DNA from: Phycobacter azelaicus
GTDB lineage: Bacteria; Pseudomonadota; Alphaproteobacteria; Rhodobacterales; Rhodobacteraceae
Assembly: GCF_014884385.1 (NCBI RefSeq)
Contig: NZ_WKFH01000003.1
Location: 62,001-126,000 of the forward strand
Reading direction: 5' to 3'
Length of the DNA stretch: 64,000 bases
The stretch's first letter is position 1; each line of letters opens with the position of its first letter. The notes below the pieces were generated by a model. It was not told the DNA's origin. It made no database searches and saw only the letters and a list, made by a program, of their open reading frames with translations. Shown piece after piece: positions 7,584 through 18,748 of the stretch. Made by a program: the position numbers and the translations under genes.

Positions 7584-8543
7584 TCACTGCAGCGCGGCAT
7601 CCACAACCGGGCGCCAGCTGTCCTCGTTCGCGGCCATCCATTCCGCGACAACCTCTTCGACCTTGCCGCCATCGACGTCCACCGCACCCATCATCGGCTG
7701 CTGATCTTCCACCGCCAGGGTGTAGTTGTAGAGGATCTCGAACGCAGCAGGCCAGGTTTCGGCAAGGCCCGACCAGCCGGCCTTGAAGATGCGCGAAGGC
7801 GCAAAGTCACAATCGTTTACTGCGTTGGGGTTAGGGCCCCAGGCCGGATCGTTGAAGCAGGCCTCTTCGCCCACCGGCAGGTCCACAAATTTCACGTCAT
7901 AAGCAGACATTGCCCAATGCGGCTGCCAGAAGGTCACCAGCAGAGGCGTCTTGCGCTCGGTTGCAGCGCGCAGTTCAACGATCAGGGCCGCTTCGGACCC
8001 GGCGGGCACGGCTTTGAAGGGGAGATCAAGGCCAGTCATGCGGTCAGCGCCAGGGGTGCCCCAGTCAGCCGGATAGTCCACCAGGCGGCCCGCAGGCAAG
8101 GTTTCAGCGGTCGCAAACAGCGGCGCGCAGTCCTTCAGCGCTTCCCAGGCAGGCAGGCCCGGGCACAGCTCGGCCACATGGGCGGGATAGGCGATGCCTT
8201 CCTTGGCGTCGAGTTCAAGATCGCCCAGCTCGACTACGGTGCCCTCGGCGACCTTTTTGGCATATTCGTCAGAAACGTTTGAGGACCAGATCTCCAGCGT
8301 CGCGTGGATGTCACCATCCGCGATCGCCTGGAACTGGTTCATCATTCCGGCAGAGACGTACTCAACCTTGTAACCCGCAGCTTTGAGCATCTCACCGGCG
8401 ATATGGGTGGTGATGTGCTGACCTGTCCATTCGTTCATCGCCAGCTTGATCGGCTTGTCCACAGCGCCCAGATCGGCGGCCCCGGCTGCGCTCGATATGA
8501 AAGCCGCAGCGCCCAGCGTCAGTGCAAAAGAAGTTGTCTTCAT
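7584..8543 (-). CDS. opuAC: Glycine betaine/choline-type ABC transporter substrate-binding protein
   Basis: Encodes 319 residues beginning with a Sec signal peptide (MKTTSFALTLGAAAFISSAAGA, cleavage near AGA-AD). The mature part is an OpuAC/ProX-type binding protein: IKLAMNEWTGQHITTHIAGEM, VEYVSAGMMNQFQAIADGDI, and TFWQPHWAMSAYDV, whose tryptophans suit an aromatic cage for quaternary ammonium ligands. ATG at 8543 is chosen over ATG at 8552 because AGGG is correctly spaced for the former. It is the first gene of the opuAC-AA-AB operon and is periplasmic. An AT-rich region with a bipartite inverted repeat lies upstream and may hold osmotic control sites. Confidence 0.92.
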   Translation of the reverse strand: MKTTSFALTLGAAAFISSAAGAADLGAVDKPIKLAMNEWTGQHITTHIAGEMLKAAGYKVEYVSAGMMNQFQAIADGDIHATLEIWSSNVSDEYAKKVAEGTVVELGDLELDAKEGIAYPAHVAELCPGLPAWEALKDCAPLFATAETLPAGRLVDYPADWGTPGADRMTGLDLPFKAVPAGSEAALIVELRAATERKTPLLVTFWQPHWAMSAYDVKFVDLPVGEEACFNDPAWGPNPNAVNDCDFAPSRIFKAGWSGLAETWPAAFEILYNYTLAVEDQQPMMGAVDVDGGKVEEVVAEWMAANEDSWRPVVDAALQ

Positions 8544-8764
8544 TGATGTCATCCCTGTTCTTTTGGGGGCGAAGGCCGAATCGGCCCCATCGCGCCCCGA
8601 TATGTTGTTGATCGTCCAAACTCATGGATCCGGTGTCGGAGCGTCATGCCACCCGCCCGAACCAGGCCCGTCGCACGCCATGTCGATGACCAAGTGTGAC
8701 CGGCTCATGGCCTAGGTTTTGACGTTCTTGCGACCATTTGTCGAGCATTCGCGGCATAGATACC

Positions 8765-8819
8765 GGAATTTCTTGATTATCCATTCAATTTTTTGGTTCG
8801 AAATTCAAGAATGGAATTC
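8765..8819. promoter_or_regulatory. AT-rich region upstream of opuAC with a bipartite inverted repeat
   Basis: The 362 bases between opuAC and the end of bioA hold no gene. The part at 8765-8819 is AT-rich and contains arms GGAATT plus TCTTGA (8765-8776) facing TCAAGA and GAATTC (8805-8810 and 8814-8819). An overlapping pair, CCATTC/GAATGG, is also present. It could be an operator or leader hairpin for opuAC; which one is not determinable. No clear terminator for the leftward bioA transcript was found in this stretch. Confidence 0.35.
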
Positions 8820-8905
8820 AGAACAGACATGTCCAGTGGCGCTTTCCGCCCAAAAAAGAGAATCACCCAAGAGAATCAAAGCTCGCCGTCTTGGGGCCGA
8901 CCGAC

Positions 8906-10204
8906 CTACAGGACCGCCGCAAGTTGCCGCATGGCGCCGGTGACCCGGCTCAGATCGTCAGGCATCGTCACAAAGGGGGGCATGGTGTAGATATTGTGCC
9001 CAAAGGGACGCAGGAATACACCGCTTTTAGGGGCCAGAGCGTGCGCCTCATCTGCCGAGACGCGGTGATCCATTTCGATTACACCAATCGCGCCCAGCAC
9101 CCGCACATCACGCACGCCGGGAAGATCACGCGCGGGGGCCAGCTCTTCTATCATCTGCGCCTCGATCTGTGCGATGCGGGAGCGCCAGTCCTGCCCGGTC
9201 AGCAAATCGATCGCCGCGCAGGCCGCGGAGCAGGCCAGCGGGTTCGCCATATACGTAGGGCCATGCATGAAGATGCCCGGATGGCCGCCACCGATCCCCT
9301 CTGCCACGCGATCGTTGGTGAGCGTCGCCGCGAACGAGATATGCCCGCCCGTGAGCCCCTTGCCGAGACAAATGATGTCCGGCTGAATGTCGGTGAGACC
9401 GGTGGCGAACATTTCCCCCGTGCGCCCAAACCCTGTGGCAATCTCATCAAATATCAAAAGGACACCGAATTCGTCACACAAAGCGCGAGCCTGATTCAGA
9501 TATTCAGGATGGTAGAAATACATACCTCCCGTACCCTGTACCACGGGTTCGAGGATGAAAGCCGCGATCCGGTCCTGCCCCACCTCAAGAACCCGGCGCA
9601 GCTCGGCCAGTCCGTTCTGCTCGGGGTCCTCGATCCAAGGATGATCAAGGCGCACAGGCGGGCGGGCGACGAAGTGCTGCACGCTGAGCGCGCCCTGAAA
9701 CAGGTGGTGCATGCCCGTATCCGGATCGCAAACGCTCATCGCCTTCCAGGTGTCGCCATGATAGCCCGACCGCACCGTCGCGAATTCGCTGCGCCCCGGA
9801 TGGCCCATGGCGTGCTGATATTGCACCGCCATCTTCATCGCCACCTCGACCGAAACCGAGCCGCTGTCGCAATAGAAGATCCGCGTCAGGCTCTCTGGCG
9901 TCACATCAAGCAGCCGCCGCCCGAGATCAACCGCCGGATCGTGGGTCAGACCGCCGAACATCACATGGGGCAGCCGGTCCAGCTGCGCCTTAATGGCGCC
10001 CGTGATCGCCGGATGCCGGTGGCCGTGCATCATGCACCACCATGAGGACATCGCATCAATCAGCCGCGTGCCGTCTTCCAGCGTGATATGAACGCCTTCG
10101 GCCTCTTTCACCAGAAAGGTCGGTCCGGGCTTGGTAACATTCGTGTATGGGTGCCAAAGGTGCTTTTGATCAAAGGCCAGCGGGCCGAGAGCTGTGTCGG
10201 GCAT
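8906..10204 (-). CDS. bioA: Adenosylmethionine-8-amino-7-oxononanoate aminotransferase
   Basis: Encodes 432 residues of a class III PLP aminotransferase. BioA-type features are the N-terminal HLWHPYTNVT, the active-site SSWWCMMHGHRHP, YHGDTWKAMSVCDP, the cofactor aspartate in LLIFDEIATGFGRTG, and the PLP lysine in CLGKGLTGG (Lys282). It transfers an amino group, normally from SAM, to KAPA to form DAPA, the third step from pimeloyl units to biotin. It is the last gene of the leftward bioBFDA operon, starting 1 base after the bioD stop. The product is cytoplasmic. Confidence 0.95.
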   Translation of the reverse strand: MPDTALGPLAFDQKHLWHPYTNVTKPGPTFLVKEAEGVHITLEDGTRLIDAMSSWWCMMHGHRHPAITGAIKAQLDRLPHVMFGGLTHDPAVDLGRRLLDVTPESLTRIFYCDSGSVSVEVAMKMAVQYQHAMGHPGRSEFATVRSGYHGDTWKAMSVCDPDTGMHHLFQGALSVQHFVARPPVRLDHPWIEDPEQNGLAELRRVLEVGQDRIAAFILEPVVQGTGGMYFYHPEYLNQARALCDEFGVLLIFDEIATGFGRTGEMFATGLTDIQPDIICLGKGLTGGHISFAATLTNDRVAEGIGGGHPGIFMHGPTYMANPLACSAACAAIDLLTGQDWRSRIAQIEAQMIEELAPARDLPGVRDVRVLGAIGVIEMDHRVSADEAHALAPKSGVFLRPFGHNIYTMPPFVTMPDDLSRVTGAMRQLAAVL

Positions 10205-10205
10205 T

Positions 10206-10835
10206 TCAGATCAAGGCTTTCCTGATGGTGTCAAGATCAATGTCCGCCGCGCAGGCCGAGCGCAGAGCATCTGGCGTCAACGGAGCAATAACAGGCAAAC
10301 GGCCAAGGTGGGCCACCTCGCCGAACTGGCAGATCGTCTCCTCTACCTCCGGGGCGGGATCGCCATTGAAGATCACGCCGACAACACTGCAGCCGCGCGC
10401 GCGCAGCGCCTCTAGCGACAACAACGTGTGGTTGATTGTACCAAGGCGCGTAGAGGCACACAGAACTACAGGCGCCTGCCAATGTGCAAAGAGATCAACA
10501 TAAAGCGAGGTGCGGTTCAGCGGCACCATGAGGCCGCCTGCCCCCTCAACCACCAGCGGCCCAAAGACCTGTGGCAACGCCAGTTGCTCCAATTCGATCT
10601 CCACGCCTTCCGCCTCGGCCGACAGATGCGGCGAGGCCGGAAGCTGCAGCCTGTAGGCCTCAGGCAGCACATGGCAGCGCACCATGCGCGCAACAAAGGC
10701 GCTGTCGGTTTCCTCTTCCAGCCCCGATTGCACTGGCTTCCAATAAGTGGCACTCAAGGCCTGCGTCAGCGCGGCTGCTACCACCGTCTTGCCCACTTCC
10801 GTATCGGTGCCAGTCACCACAAGAACCCCGCTCAT
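10206..10835 (-). CDS. bioD: Dethiobiotin synthetase
   Basis: Encodes 209 residues. The P-loop GTDTEVGKT sits at residues 9-17. WKPVQSG carries the substrate lysine, and VEGAGGLMVPLN is the second signature. The enzyme uses ATP and CO2 to close the ureido ring of DAPA, giving dethiobiotin. The ATG at 10835 overlaps the bioF stop in an ATGA junction, so this start is preferred to the GTG six bases earlier. It lies third in bioBFDA and is presumably controlled by BioR together with the other genes. Confidence 0.94.
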   Translation of the reverse strand: MSGVLVVTGTDTEVGKTVVAAALTQALSATYWKPVQSGLEEETDSAFVARMVRCHVLPEAYRLQLPASPHLSAEAEGVEIELEQLALPQVFGPLVVEGAGGLMVPLNRTSLYVDLFAHWQAPVVLCASTRLGTINHTLLSLEALRARGCSVVGVIFNGDPAPEVEETICQFGEVAHLGRLPVIAPLTPDALRSACAADIDLDTIRKALI

Positions 10836-11995
10836 GCCCACACATCCTGCAACTGGGCGAGGTCTTCGAACATCTGCGTGATCACCTTTTTCGACACGTT
10901 GAGCGTCACCGAAAGGCGCAGGCGCGAGGTGCCCGCAGGCACCGTGGGCGGGCGGATACCGCGAATGTCATAGCCTCGTGCCTGCAGGGCCGCTGCCATC
11001 TGCATCGTCTTGCCATCCTGACCGATGATGATCGGCAAAATCTGGCACTGAAACCCGTCCAGACCACACAGGCGAGCGGCCTCGGCATGGGCGTGGTTGA
11101 TCCCCTCCCAGGCGCGCTCCAGACGCTCGCCTCCCTGCGCCAGCAGTTCAAGTGCTGCGCGCACCAGTGCGGCATTCAGCGGCGACGGGGCGGTTGCAAA
11201 GATGAAATTGCGCCCCTTGTTGATCAGCATCTCGATCAGAACCTGCGGCGCGCAAATCAAGGCCCCAGAGGCGCCGAGCGCCTTGCCACAGGTATGCAGG
11301 GTGATGACATTGCTGCGATGGGCAAACTCATGTGCCAACCCGCGTCCCCCAGGGCCAAAAAGACCCGTGGCGTGGGCCTCATCCACCACCAGAACACCGC
11401 CAGAGGTCTCCGCCAGCGCCATCAGTTCAGCCAGCGGCGCAAGATCGCCATCCATGGAATAGACCGCCTCGACCGCAATCCAGACCTGCCCGGTGCCGCC
11501 CTGCGTGCGCCACTCGGCAAGGCGCCGCGCCGCGTCCGCGGCATCGTTATGGGCAAAGCTCTGGATCTCGGCCCGGCCCAGCCGCATGCCGTCGCGGGTG
11601 CTGGCATGGATCAGATCATCGTAGAGCACCAGATCGCCCCGTTGCGGCAGGGTCGAAAAGATCGCCACATTGGCGTTGAATCCGCCGCCCATGAAAAGCG
11701 CCGCCTCACTGCCAAAGAAGGCCGCCGCCTCAGCCTCAAGCAGCTGATGCTCGCTGTCGTTGCCGCGTAGAAGGCGCGAACCACCCGCCCCGACCGGAAC
11801 GCCCCGCTCCAGCGCCGCATGGGCCGCTGCACGCATTTCCGGGCTGGCAGCAAGGCCCAGATAGTCGTTCGAAGAAAAATCATGACCCGCACGCGGGATC
11901 AGGCGGCGATAGCGGTCCTGCTGCGCAAGGCTGTCCAGCAGCGCCTGCTGGCGCGGATAGTCGGCAGCAGGCGTATCAAGCAGGGCGACAGTCAT
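10832..11995 (-). CDS. bioF: 8-amino-7-oxononanoate synthase
   Basis: From the ATG at 11995, 387 residues of an alpha-oxoamine synthase (fold type I PLP enzyme). Recognisable parts are [56 protein letters not shown] with the PLP-ring aspartate, and the PLP lysine in [16 protein letters not shown]. It condenses pimeloyl-ACP or pimeloyl-CoA with L-alanine to give KAPA. Its start overlaps the bioB stop (ATGA), and its stop overlaps bioD. The extra 51 codons open upstream read inside bioB and are not used. No pimelate-forming gene (bioC/H/G/Z/W) occurs in the operon. Confidence 0.95.
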   Translation of the reverse strand: MTVALLDTPAADYPRQQALLDSLAQQDRYRRLIPRAGHDFSSNDYLGLAASPEMRAAAHAALERGVPVGAGGSRLLRGNDSEHQLLEAEAAAFFGSEAALFMGGGFNANVAIFSTLPQRGDLVLYDDLIHASTRDGMRLGRAEIQSFAHNDAADAARRLAEWRTQGGTGQVWIAVEAVYSMDGDLAPLAELMALAETSGGVLVVDEAHATGLFGPGGRGLAHEFAHRSNVITLHTCGKALGASGALICAPQVLIEMLINKGRNFIFATAPSPLNAALVRAALELLAQGGERLERAWEGINHAHAEAARLCGLDGFQCQILPIIIGQDGKTMQMAAALQARGYDIRGIRPPTVPAGTSRLRLSVTLNVSKKVITQMFEDLAQLQDVWA

Positions 11996-12984
11996 TCGCT
12001 CGTCCCCTCGATCCGGCCTTCGCAATGGGCTGCCATCGCCTTGAGGCCGAGCCGGTCGAACAGTTGCTGGTCCTTGTCTTCCTCGGGGTTGTCGGCGGTC
12101 AGGAGCGTCTCCCCTACGAAGATCGAATTGGCACCCGCAAAGAAACACATGGCCTGCAGCTCATCGCTCATGTCGGTACGGCCTGCAGAGAGGCGCACAT
12201 GACTGTTTGGCATCAGGATCCGCGCCAGCGCGATGGTGCGCACGAATTCAATGGGGTCGAGTTTTGGCACATCCGCCAGCGGCGTATCCGGGATCGGGAT
12301 CAGCATGTTGACCGGCACCGAATCCGGGTGTTCCTCAAGCGTCGCAAGCGCCAGCAGCATGTCGATCCGGTCCATCTGCTGCTCGCCCATGCCGACGATC
12401 CCTCCCGCACAGACCTTGATACCAGCCTCGCGCACCCGGTTCAGGGTCTCGATCCGGTCGGCAAAGGTGCGGGTGGTGATGATCTCGGAATAATACCGTT
12501 CAGAGGTATCGATATTGTGGTTGTAGTAGTCCAGCCCCGCATCGCGCAGGCGGAAGACCTGATCCTCTTCCAGCATGCCCAGGGTCATGCAGGTCTCCAT
12601 CCCCAGATCCTTGACCCCATGGATCATCGCCTCCAGCGCGGCCATATCGCGGTCCTTGGGGCTGCGCCAGGCGGCGCCCATGCAATAGCGCGTCGCGCCT
12701 GCATCGCGGGCCTTTTTCGCCTCCGCAATCACCCGCTCCACCTCGATCAGCTTGGCGGCAGACAGTTTCGCGCCGTTGCGGGCCGACTGGCTACAATAGG
12801 CGCAATCCTCGGGGCAGCCGCCGGTCTTGATGCTCAGCAACTTGGATTTCTGCACCTGATTGGGATCGAACGCCTGCCGGTGTACCGTGTGTGCCCGGAA
12901 CAGCAGATCCATGAAGGGCAGGTTGTAGATTTCCTCAGCCTCGGTGCGTGTCCAGTCCGTTCTGATCGGCGCGGCATCCAGCAT
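11992..12984 (-). CDS. bioB: Biotin synthase
   Basis: Encodes 330 residues of a radical SAM enzyme. The CxxxCxxC motif [12 protein letters not shown] (Cys57, 61, 64) binds the 4Fe-4S cluster that cleaves [16 protein letters not shown] and the later [27 protein letters not shown], carrying the arginine ligand region of the auxiliary cluster, are typical. It inserts sulfur into dethiobiotin to make biotin. ATG at 12984 has GGAGGG five bases upstream; the longer frame to 13014 has no such site and covers a BioR box. First gene of bioBFDA. Confidence 0.96.
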   Translation of the reverse strand: MLDAAPIRTDWTRTEAEEIYNLPFMDLLFRAHTVHRQAFDPNQVQKSKLLSIKTGGCPEDCAYCSQSARNGAKLSAAKLIEVERVIAEAKKARDAGATRYCMGAAWRSPKDRDMAALEAMIHGVKDLGMETCMTLGMLEEDQVFRLRDAGLDYYNHNIDTSERYYSEIITTRTFADRIETLNRVREAGIKVCAGGIVGMGEQQMDRIDMLLALATLEEHPDSVPVNMLIPIPDTPLADVPKLDPIEFVRTIALARILMPNSHVRLSAGRTDMSDELQAMCFFAGANSIFVGETLLTADNPEEDKDQQLFDRLGLKAMAAHCEGRIEGTSE

Positions 12985-13003
12985 CTGCACCCTCCTCTGA
13001 TTT

Positions 13004-13013
13004 TTATCTATCA
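13004..13013. promoter_or_regulatory. Proximal BioR-type operator of bioB
   Basis: TTATCTATCA differs at one position from the TTATMKATAA consensus described for the GntR-family biotin repressor BioR of alphaproteobacteria. It lies 20 bases before the bioB start, between the ribosome site and the distal box. Confidence 0.65.
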
Positions 13014-13044
13014 ATTTTTCATGCGTACACCGCAGATTGCATTT

Positions 13045-13054
13045 TTATAGATAA
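13045..13054. promoter_or_regulatory. Distal BioR-type operator of bioB
   Basis: TTATAGATAA is a full match to the palindromic BioR consensus TTATMKATAA. It sits 41 bases (about four helical turns) from the proximal box, centre to centre, in the bioB-thiC divergent region. bioR itself is not in the window. Confidence 0.8.
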
Positions 13055-13094
13055 TTTTTGAGCTGGAATACAAGCCCTGCCCGAGATCATTTTT

Positions 13095-13124
13095 TTGATT
13101 TATATACATATACTTAGATACAAT
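13095..13124 (+). promoter_or_regulatory. Putative sigma70 promoter of the thiamine operon
   Basis: TTGATT (13095-13100) and TACAAT (13119-13124) are separated by 18 bases, about 70 bases before the TPP riboswitch and within the AT-rich divergent region. Transcription would begin near 13131, giving an untranslated leader of about 310 bases before thiC. Confidence 0.5.
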
Positions 13125-13195
13125 CACCACAACCTGGACGCACCATGCAGAAACCCACTTGACGGCACAGGGGCGGCTCTTCTAGGTGTGAAAGC

Positions 13196-13303
13196 ACGCA
13201 GGGGAGTCCCACCAAGGGGACTGAGAGGCTGACAGGACGGTAGTAATTCCGGCCGGTGACGCGACCCTTTGAACCTGACCCAGTTGACACTGGCGTAGGA
13301 AGC
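13196..13303 (+). promoter_or_regulatory. TPP riboswitch (THI element)
   Basis: The conserved THI-box landmarks occur in order: AGGGGAGTCCC, then GGGGACTGAGAGG (the CUGAGA core, 13221-13226), then a variable P3 region. ACCCTTTGAACCTGACC (13264-13280) and TGGCGTAGGAAGC (13291-13303) follow. It lies about 140 bases upstream of thiC on the same strand, so it should shut down the thi operon when thiamine pyrophosphate is plentiful. The control mode may involve the hairpin at 13356-13376 or occlusion of the thiC ribosome site. Confidence 0.95.
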
Positions 13304-13355
13304 TAGGACCCGCGTCTCTTGGCCCGGTACAGGCCGAGAATGCAACGTCCGAACC

Positions 13356-13376
13356 GAACGGTGAGTACGACCGTTC
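13356..13376 (+). promoter_or_regulatory. Leader hairpin between TPP aptamer and thiC
   Basis: A perfect 7-bp inverted repeat, GAACGGT/ACCGTTC, with a 7-base loop lies 53 bases past the aptamer and about 50 bases before the GAGGAG ribosome site of thiC. No U tract follows directly. It is a candidate part of the expression platform, inferred from position only. Confidence 0.45.
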
Positions 13377-13416
13377 CGCGTTTCCCCGCCCATGCCTCAT
13401 CTGGTGTCTTTTTTGA

Positions 13417-16232
<2,816 letters not shown>

Positions 16233-16401
16233 GATCCACGCCGCGACCCTCGACGCCGCACTGAAAGAGCTGGGCTTTACCAGCCCTGCAATCGCCACCG
16301 CGCTCAACGGGCAATTTGTTTCGCGCGCGAAACGTGTTGACACAGTATTAACGGCAGGGGACCGGCTCGAAGTACTCTCCCCCATGCAGGGAGGCTGAGC
16401 G

Positions 16402-17169
16402 ATGCGGCTTTATGACTGCGAAGTCACTTCGCGCCTGTTGATTGGGACCGCGCAATACCCTTCCCCGCAGGTGCTGATGGAGGCGATCCGCGCAAGCGCC
16501 AGTGAGATCATCACCGTGTCCCTGCGGCGCGAAACGACGGGTGGCTCTGGCGCGGCCTTTTGGGAACTACTGCAAGACCTTGGCACCCGCATCCTTCCCA
16601 ATACAGCCGGCTGCCACACGGTGCGTGACGCGGTCACCACCGCCCACATGGCGCGAGAGGTCTTTGGTACGCCCTGGATCAAGCTCGAAGTGATCGGCCA
16701 CAACGATACGCTGCAACCGGACGTTTTTGCGCTGGTCGAAGCGGCCCGCATCCTCAGCGAGGACGGCTTTCAGGTCTTTCCCTATACCACCGAAGATCTG
16801 GTGGTAGGTGAGCGCTTGATCGAGGCGGGCTGCGAGGTGCTGATGCCCTGGGGCGCGCCGATCGGGTCCGGGCAAGGACTGCTGCGCCGGGACGGCCTTA
16901 GAGCCATGCGGGCGCATTTCCCGGACATACCGCTGATCGTCGATGCCGGTATCGGTCGGCCTTCGGACGCCGCAGAGGCGATGGAACTGGGCATGGACGC
17001 GGTCCTTTTGAACACCGCCGTGGCCAAGGCCGGCGATCCGGTATTGATGGCCCGTGCCATGGCGCAGGCAATTGCCGCCGGGCGCGCCGGTTTTGAAGCG
17101 GAACCGATGGAGCGGCGCGACATGGGGGTGCCTTCGACCCCGGTTCTGGGCCTTGCGGAATTGATATGA
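16402..17169 (+). CDS. thiG: Thiazole synthase ThiG
   Basis: Encodes 255 residues forming a (beta/alpha)8 barrel. The Schiff-base lysine lies in WIKLEVIGH (Lys94). Other signatures are [39 protein letters not shown] and [21 protein letters not shown] with the phosphate-binding loop. The enzyme combines DXP, dehydroglycine from ThiO and ThiS-thiocarboxylate to form the thiazole phosphate. It sits between thiS and thiE in the operon. The family's usual GTASYPS reads GTAQYPS here, a minor change. Confidence 0.96.
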   Translation: MRLYDCEVTSRLLIGTAQYPSPQVLMEAIRASASEIITVSLRRETTGGSGAAFWELLQDLGTRILPNTAGCHTVRDAVTTAHMAREVFGTPWIKLEVIGHNDTLQPDVFALVEAARILSEDGFQVFPYTTEDLVVGERLIEAGCEVLMPWGAPIGSGQGLLRRDGLRAMRAHFPDIPLIVDAGIGRPSDAAEAMELGMDAVLLNTAVAKAGDPVLMARAMAQAIAAGRAGFEAEPMERRDMGVPSTPVLGLAELI

Positions 17170-17186
17170 TGGGCGGAGTTGATGTG

Positions 17187-17780
17187 ATGGAGCGCTTTTA
17201 CCTGATCGTCGGCCATGTGGGCCGGTTGGAGCTTTTGGTGCCGCAGGGCGTGAAACTGGTCCAGCTGCGCATCAAGGACCAGCCCGAGGCAGAGGTGCGC
17301 CGCCAGATCGCCCGCGCGCGCGATTTCTGCGCGGTGCATGGCGCGCAGCTGGTCGTGAATGACCACTGGCAGGCGGCGCTGGATCTGAACTGCACCTTTG
17401 TGCACCTTGGCCAGGAGGATATGGAAACGGCCGATTTCGCCGCCCTGCGCCGAGCCGGGGTGCGCTATGGCCTATCCACCCATGACGAGGCAGAGCTGGA
17501 CCGCGCCCTGTCCCATGATCCTGCCTATGTGGCGCTGGGACCCGTGTATGAGACCCTGCTGAAAAAGATGAAATGGGCACCGCAGGGGCTGGATCGGGTA
17601 CGGCGCTGGAAGGCGCTTGTCGGCGACACGCCCCTTGTTGCCATCGGCGGGCTGACACCCGAGCGCCTGCCCGGTGTCTTTGCCGCAGGCGCTGACAGCG
17701 CCGCTGTGGTGACGGACATACAACAGGCCGCCGACCCCGAGCGGCGCACGCGCGAATGGATCGAGGCCTGCACCTCATGA
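17187..17780 (+). CDS. thiE: Thiamine phosphate synthase ThiE
   Basis: About 197 residues from ATG at 17187, which has GGAG about 8 bases upstream. An earlier ATG at 17166 overlaps the thiG stop and would add seven residues. TIM-barrel TenI/ThiE features are LVQLRIKDQPEAEVRRQI with the pyrophosphate-binding region, AQLVVNDHWQAA, FVHLGQEDM, YGLSTHDEAEL, YVALGPVYETLLK and PLVAIGGLTPERLPGVFAAGAD. It joins HMP-PP and thiazole phosphate to give thiamine phosphate. The family's second-motif cysteine/threonine pattern is changed, so a TenI-like role cannot be fully excluded, but the operon position favours ThiE. Confidence 0.88.
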   Translation: MERFYLIVGHVGRLELLVPQGVKLVQLRIKDQPEAEVRRQIARARDFCAVHGAQLVVNDHWQAALDLNCTFVHLGQEDMETADFAALRRAGVRYGLSTHDEAELDRALSHDPAYVALGPVYETLLKKMKWAPQGLDRVRRWKALVGDTPLVAIGGLTPERLPGVFAAGADSAAVVTDIQQAADPERRTREWIEACTS

Positions 17781-18748
17781 GTCAGACAGACCGATACGCA
17801 CGTCAGACAGCCCTGCCCGAGGTCGGCGCCCGCGGTCAGGCCAGGCTGGCCTCGGCCCATGTACTCATCGTCGGCGCCGGAGGGTTGGGCTGCCCGTGCC
17901 TGAGCTACCTTGCCGGAGCGGGCGTGGGCGAGATCACCCTGATGGATCCCGATCTGGTCGAGGAGAGCAACCTGCACCGCCAACCGCTTTACACCATGTC
18001 CGACATCGGCCTGCCCAAGGTCGAGGCTGCAAGGCGCCACCTCGGCCAGGCTCATCCCGGTGTAAGGCTCTATCCGATCCAGAGCGCATTGACACCTTTG
18101 AACGCCCTTGCGGCCCTGGCCCGGGCCGACATCGTCGTGGATGCAGCCGATAGCATAGCCGCGTCATACACCCTGTCCGATGCCTGCATGGCCAAGGGCA
18201 CGCCGCTGATTTCAGCGTCTGCCTTGGGGCAATCGGGTTATGTCGGGGGATTTTGTGGCTCAGCGCCATCGCTCAGGGCGCTGTTCCCCGACCCGCCGGA
18301 AACCGCCGTAACCTGCGCCAGTCATGGTATCATGGGGCCCGTGGTGGGAGCGATTGGCACTCTGCAGGCCCAGATGGTCTTGAAAGTCCTTCTTGGGCAC
18401 AGCCCGTCGCCACTTGGGCAGCTCATATCGCTGGACATGGCAGACCTCAGACCCGGAGCCTTTCGTTTTGACGCGGCCGAAGAGCCGAGCGGCCGCCTGC
18501 CTTTTGTTGCGCGCCAGCACATCGTGGCCGAGGACTGCGTGATCGAGCTGCGCCCGCCTGAAGAGGCACCCATCCCCGCGATACCTCAGGCGCTCCGTCT
18601 TAGCCCGAAGGAGCTCGAAACCGTTGCGCTCCCGCTGGACAGGCGCGTCGTCCTGTGCTGCCGATCCGGCCTGCGCGCTTGGCGCGCTGCGCGCCTTTTA
18701 CAGCAGCGGGGCTATGGCGATCTGGCCCTTTTGGCAGCGGCAGCCTGA
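17777..18748 (+). CDS. thiF: ThiF/MoeB-type adenylyltransferase with C-terminal rhodanese-like segment
   Basis: About 323 residues from the ATG that overlaps the thiE stop (ATGA). The E1-like domain has RYARQTALPEVGARGQ, the nucleotide loop VLIVGAGGLGCPCLSYLAGAG, MDPDLVEESNLHRQ and a DAADSIAASYTLSDAC region. The last 60 residues look like a short rhodanese-type module with CCRSGLRAWRAA. Its role would be to adenylate the ThiS C-terminus and pass on sulfur. The zinc-binding cysteine pairs common in MoeB/ThiF are not obvious. By operon context it is ThiF, not MoeB. Confidence 0.88.
   Translation: MSQTDRYARQTALPEVGARGQARLASAHVLIVGAGGLGCPCLSYLAGAGVGEITLMDPDLVEESNLHRQPLYTMSDIGLPKVEAARRHLGQAHPGVRLYPIQSALTPLNALAALARADIVVDAADSIAASYTLSDACMAKGTPLISASALGQSGYVGGFCGSAPSLRALFPDPPETAVTCASHGIMGPVVGAIGTLQAQMVLKVLLGHSPSPLGQLISLDMADLRPGAFRFDAAEEPSGRLPFVARQHIVAEDCVIELRPPEEAPIPAIPQALRLSPKELETVALPLDRRVVLCCRSGLRAWRAARLLQQRGYGDLALLAAAA

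Noticed and set aside
8891..10045. 384-codon plus-strand ORF opposite bioA
   Set aside because: Antisense shadow of bioA with no recognisable domain.
13124..13393. Minus-strand ORFs across the TPP riboswitch
   Set aside because: The region is fully explained by the THI element and thiC leader.
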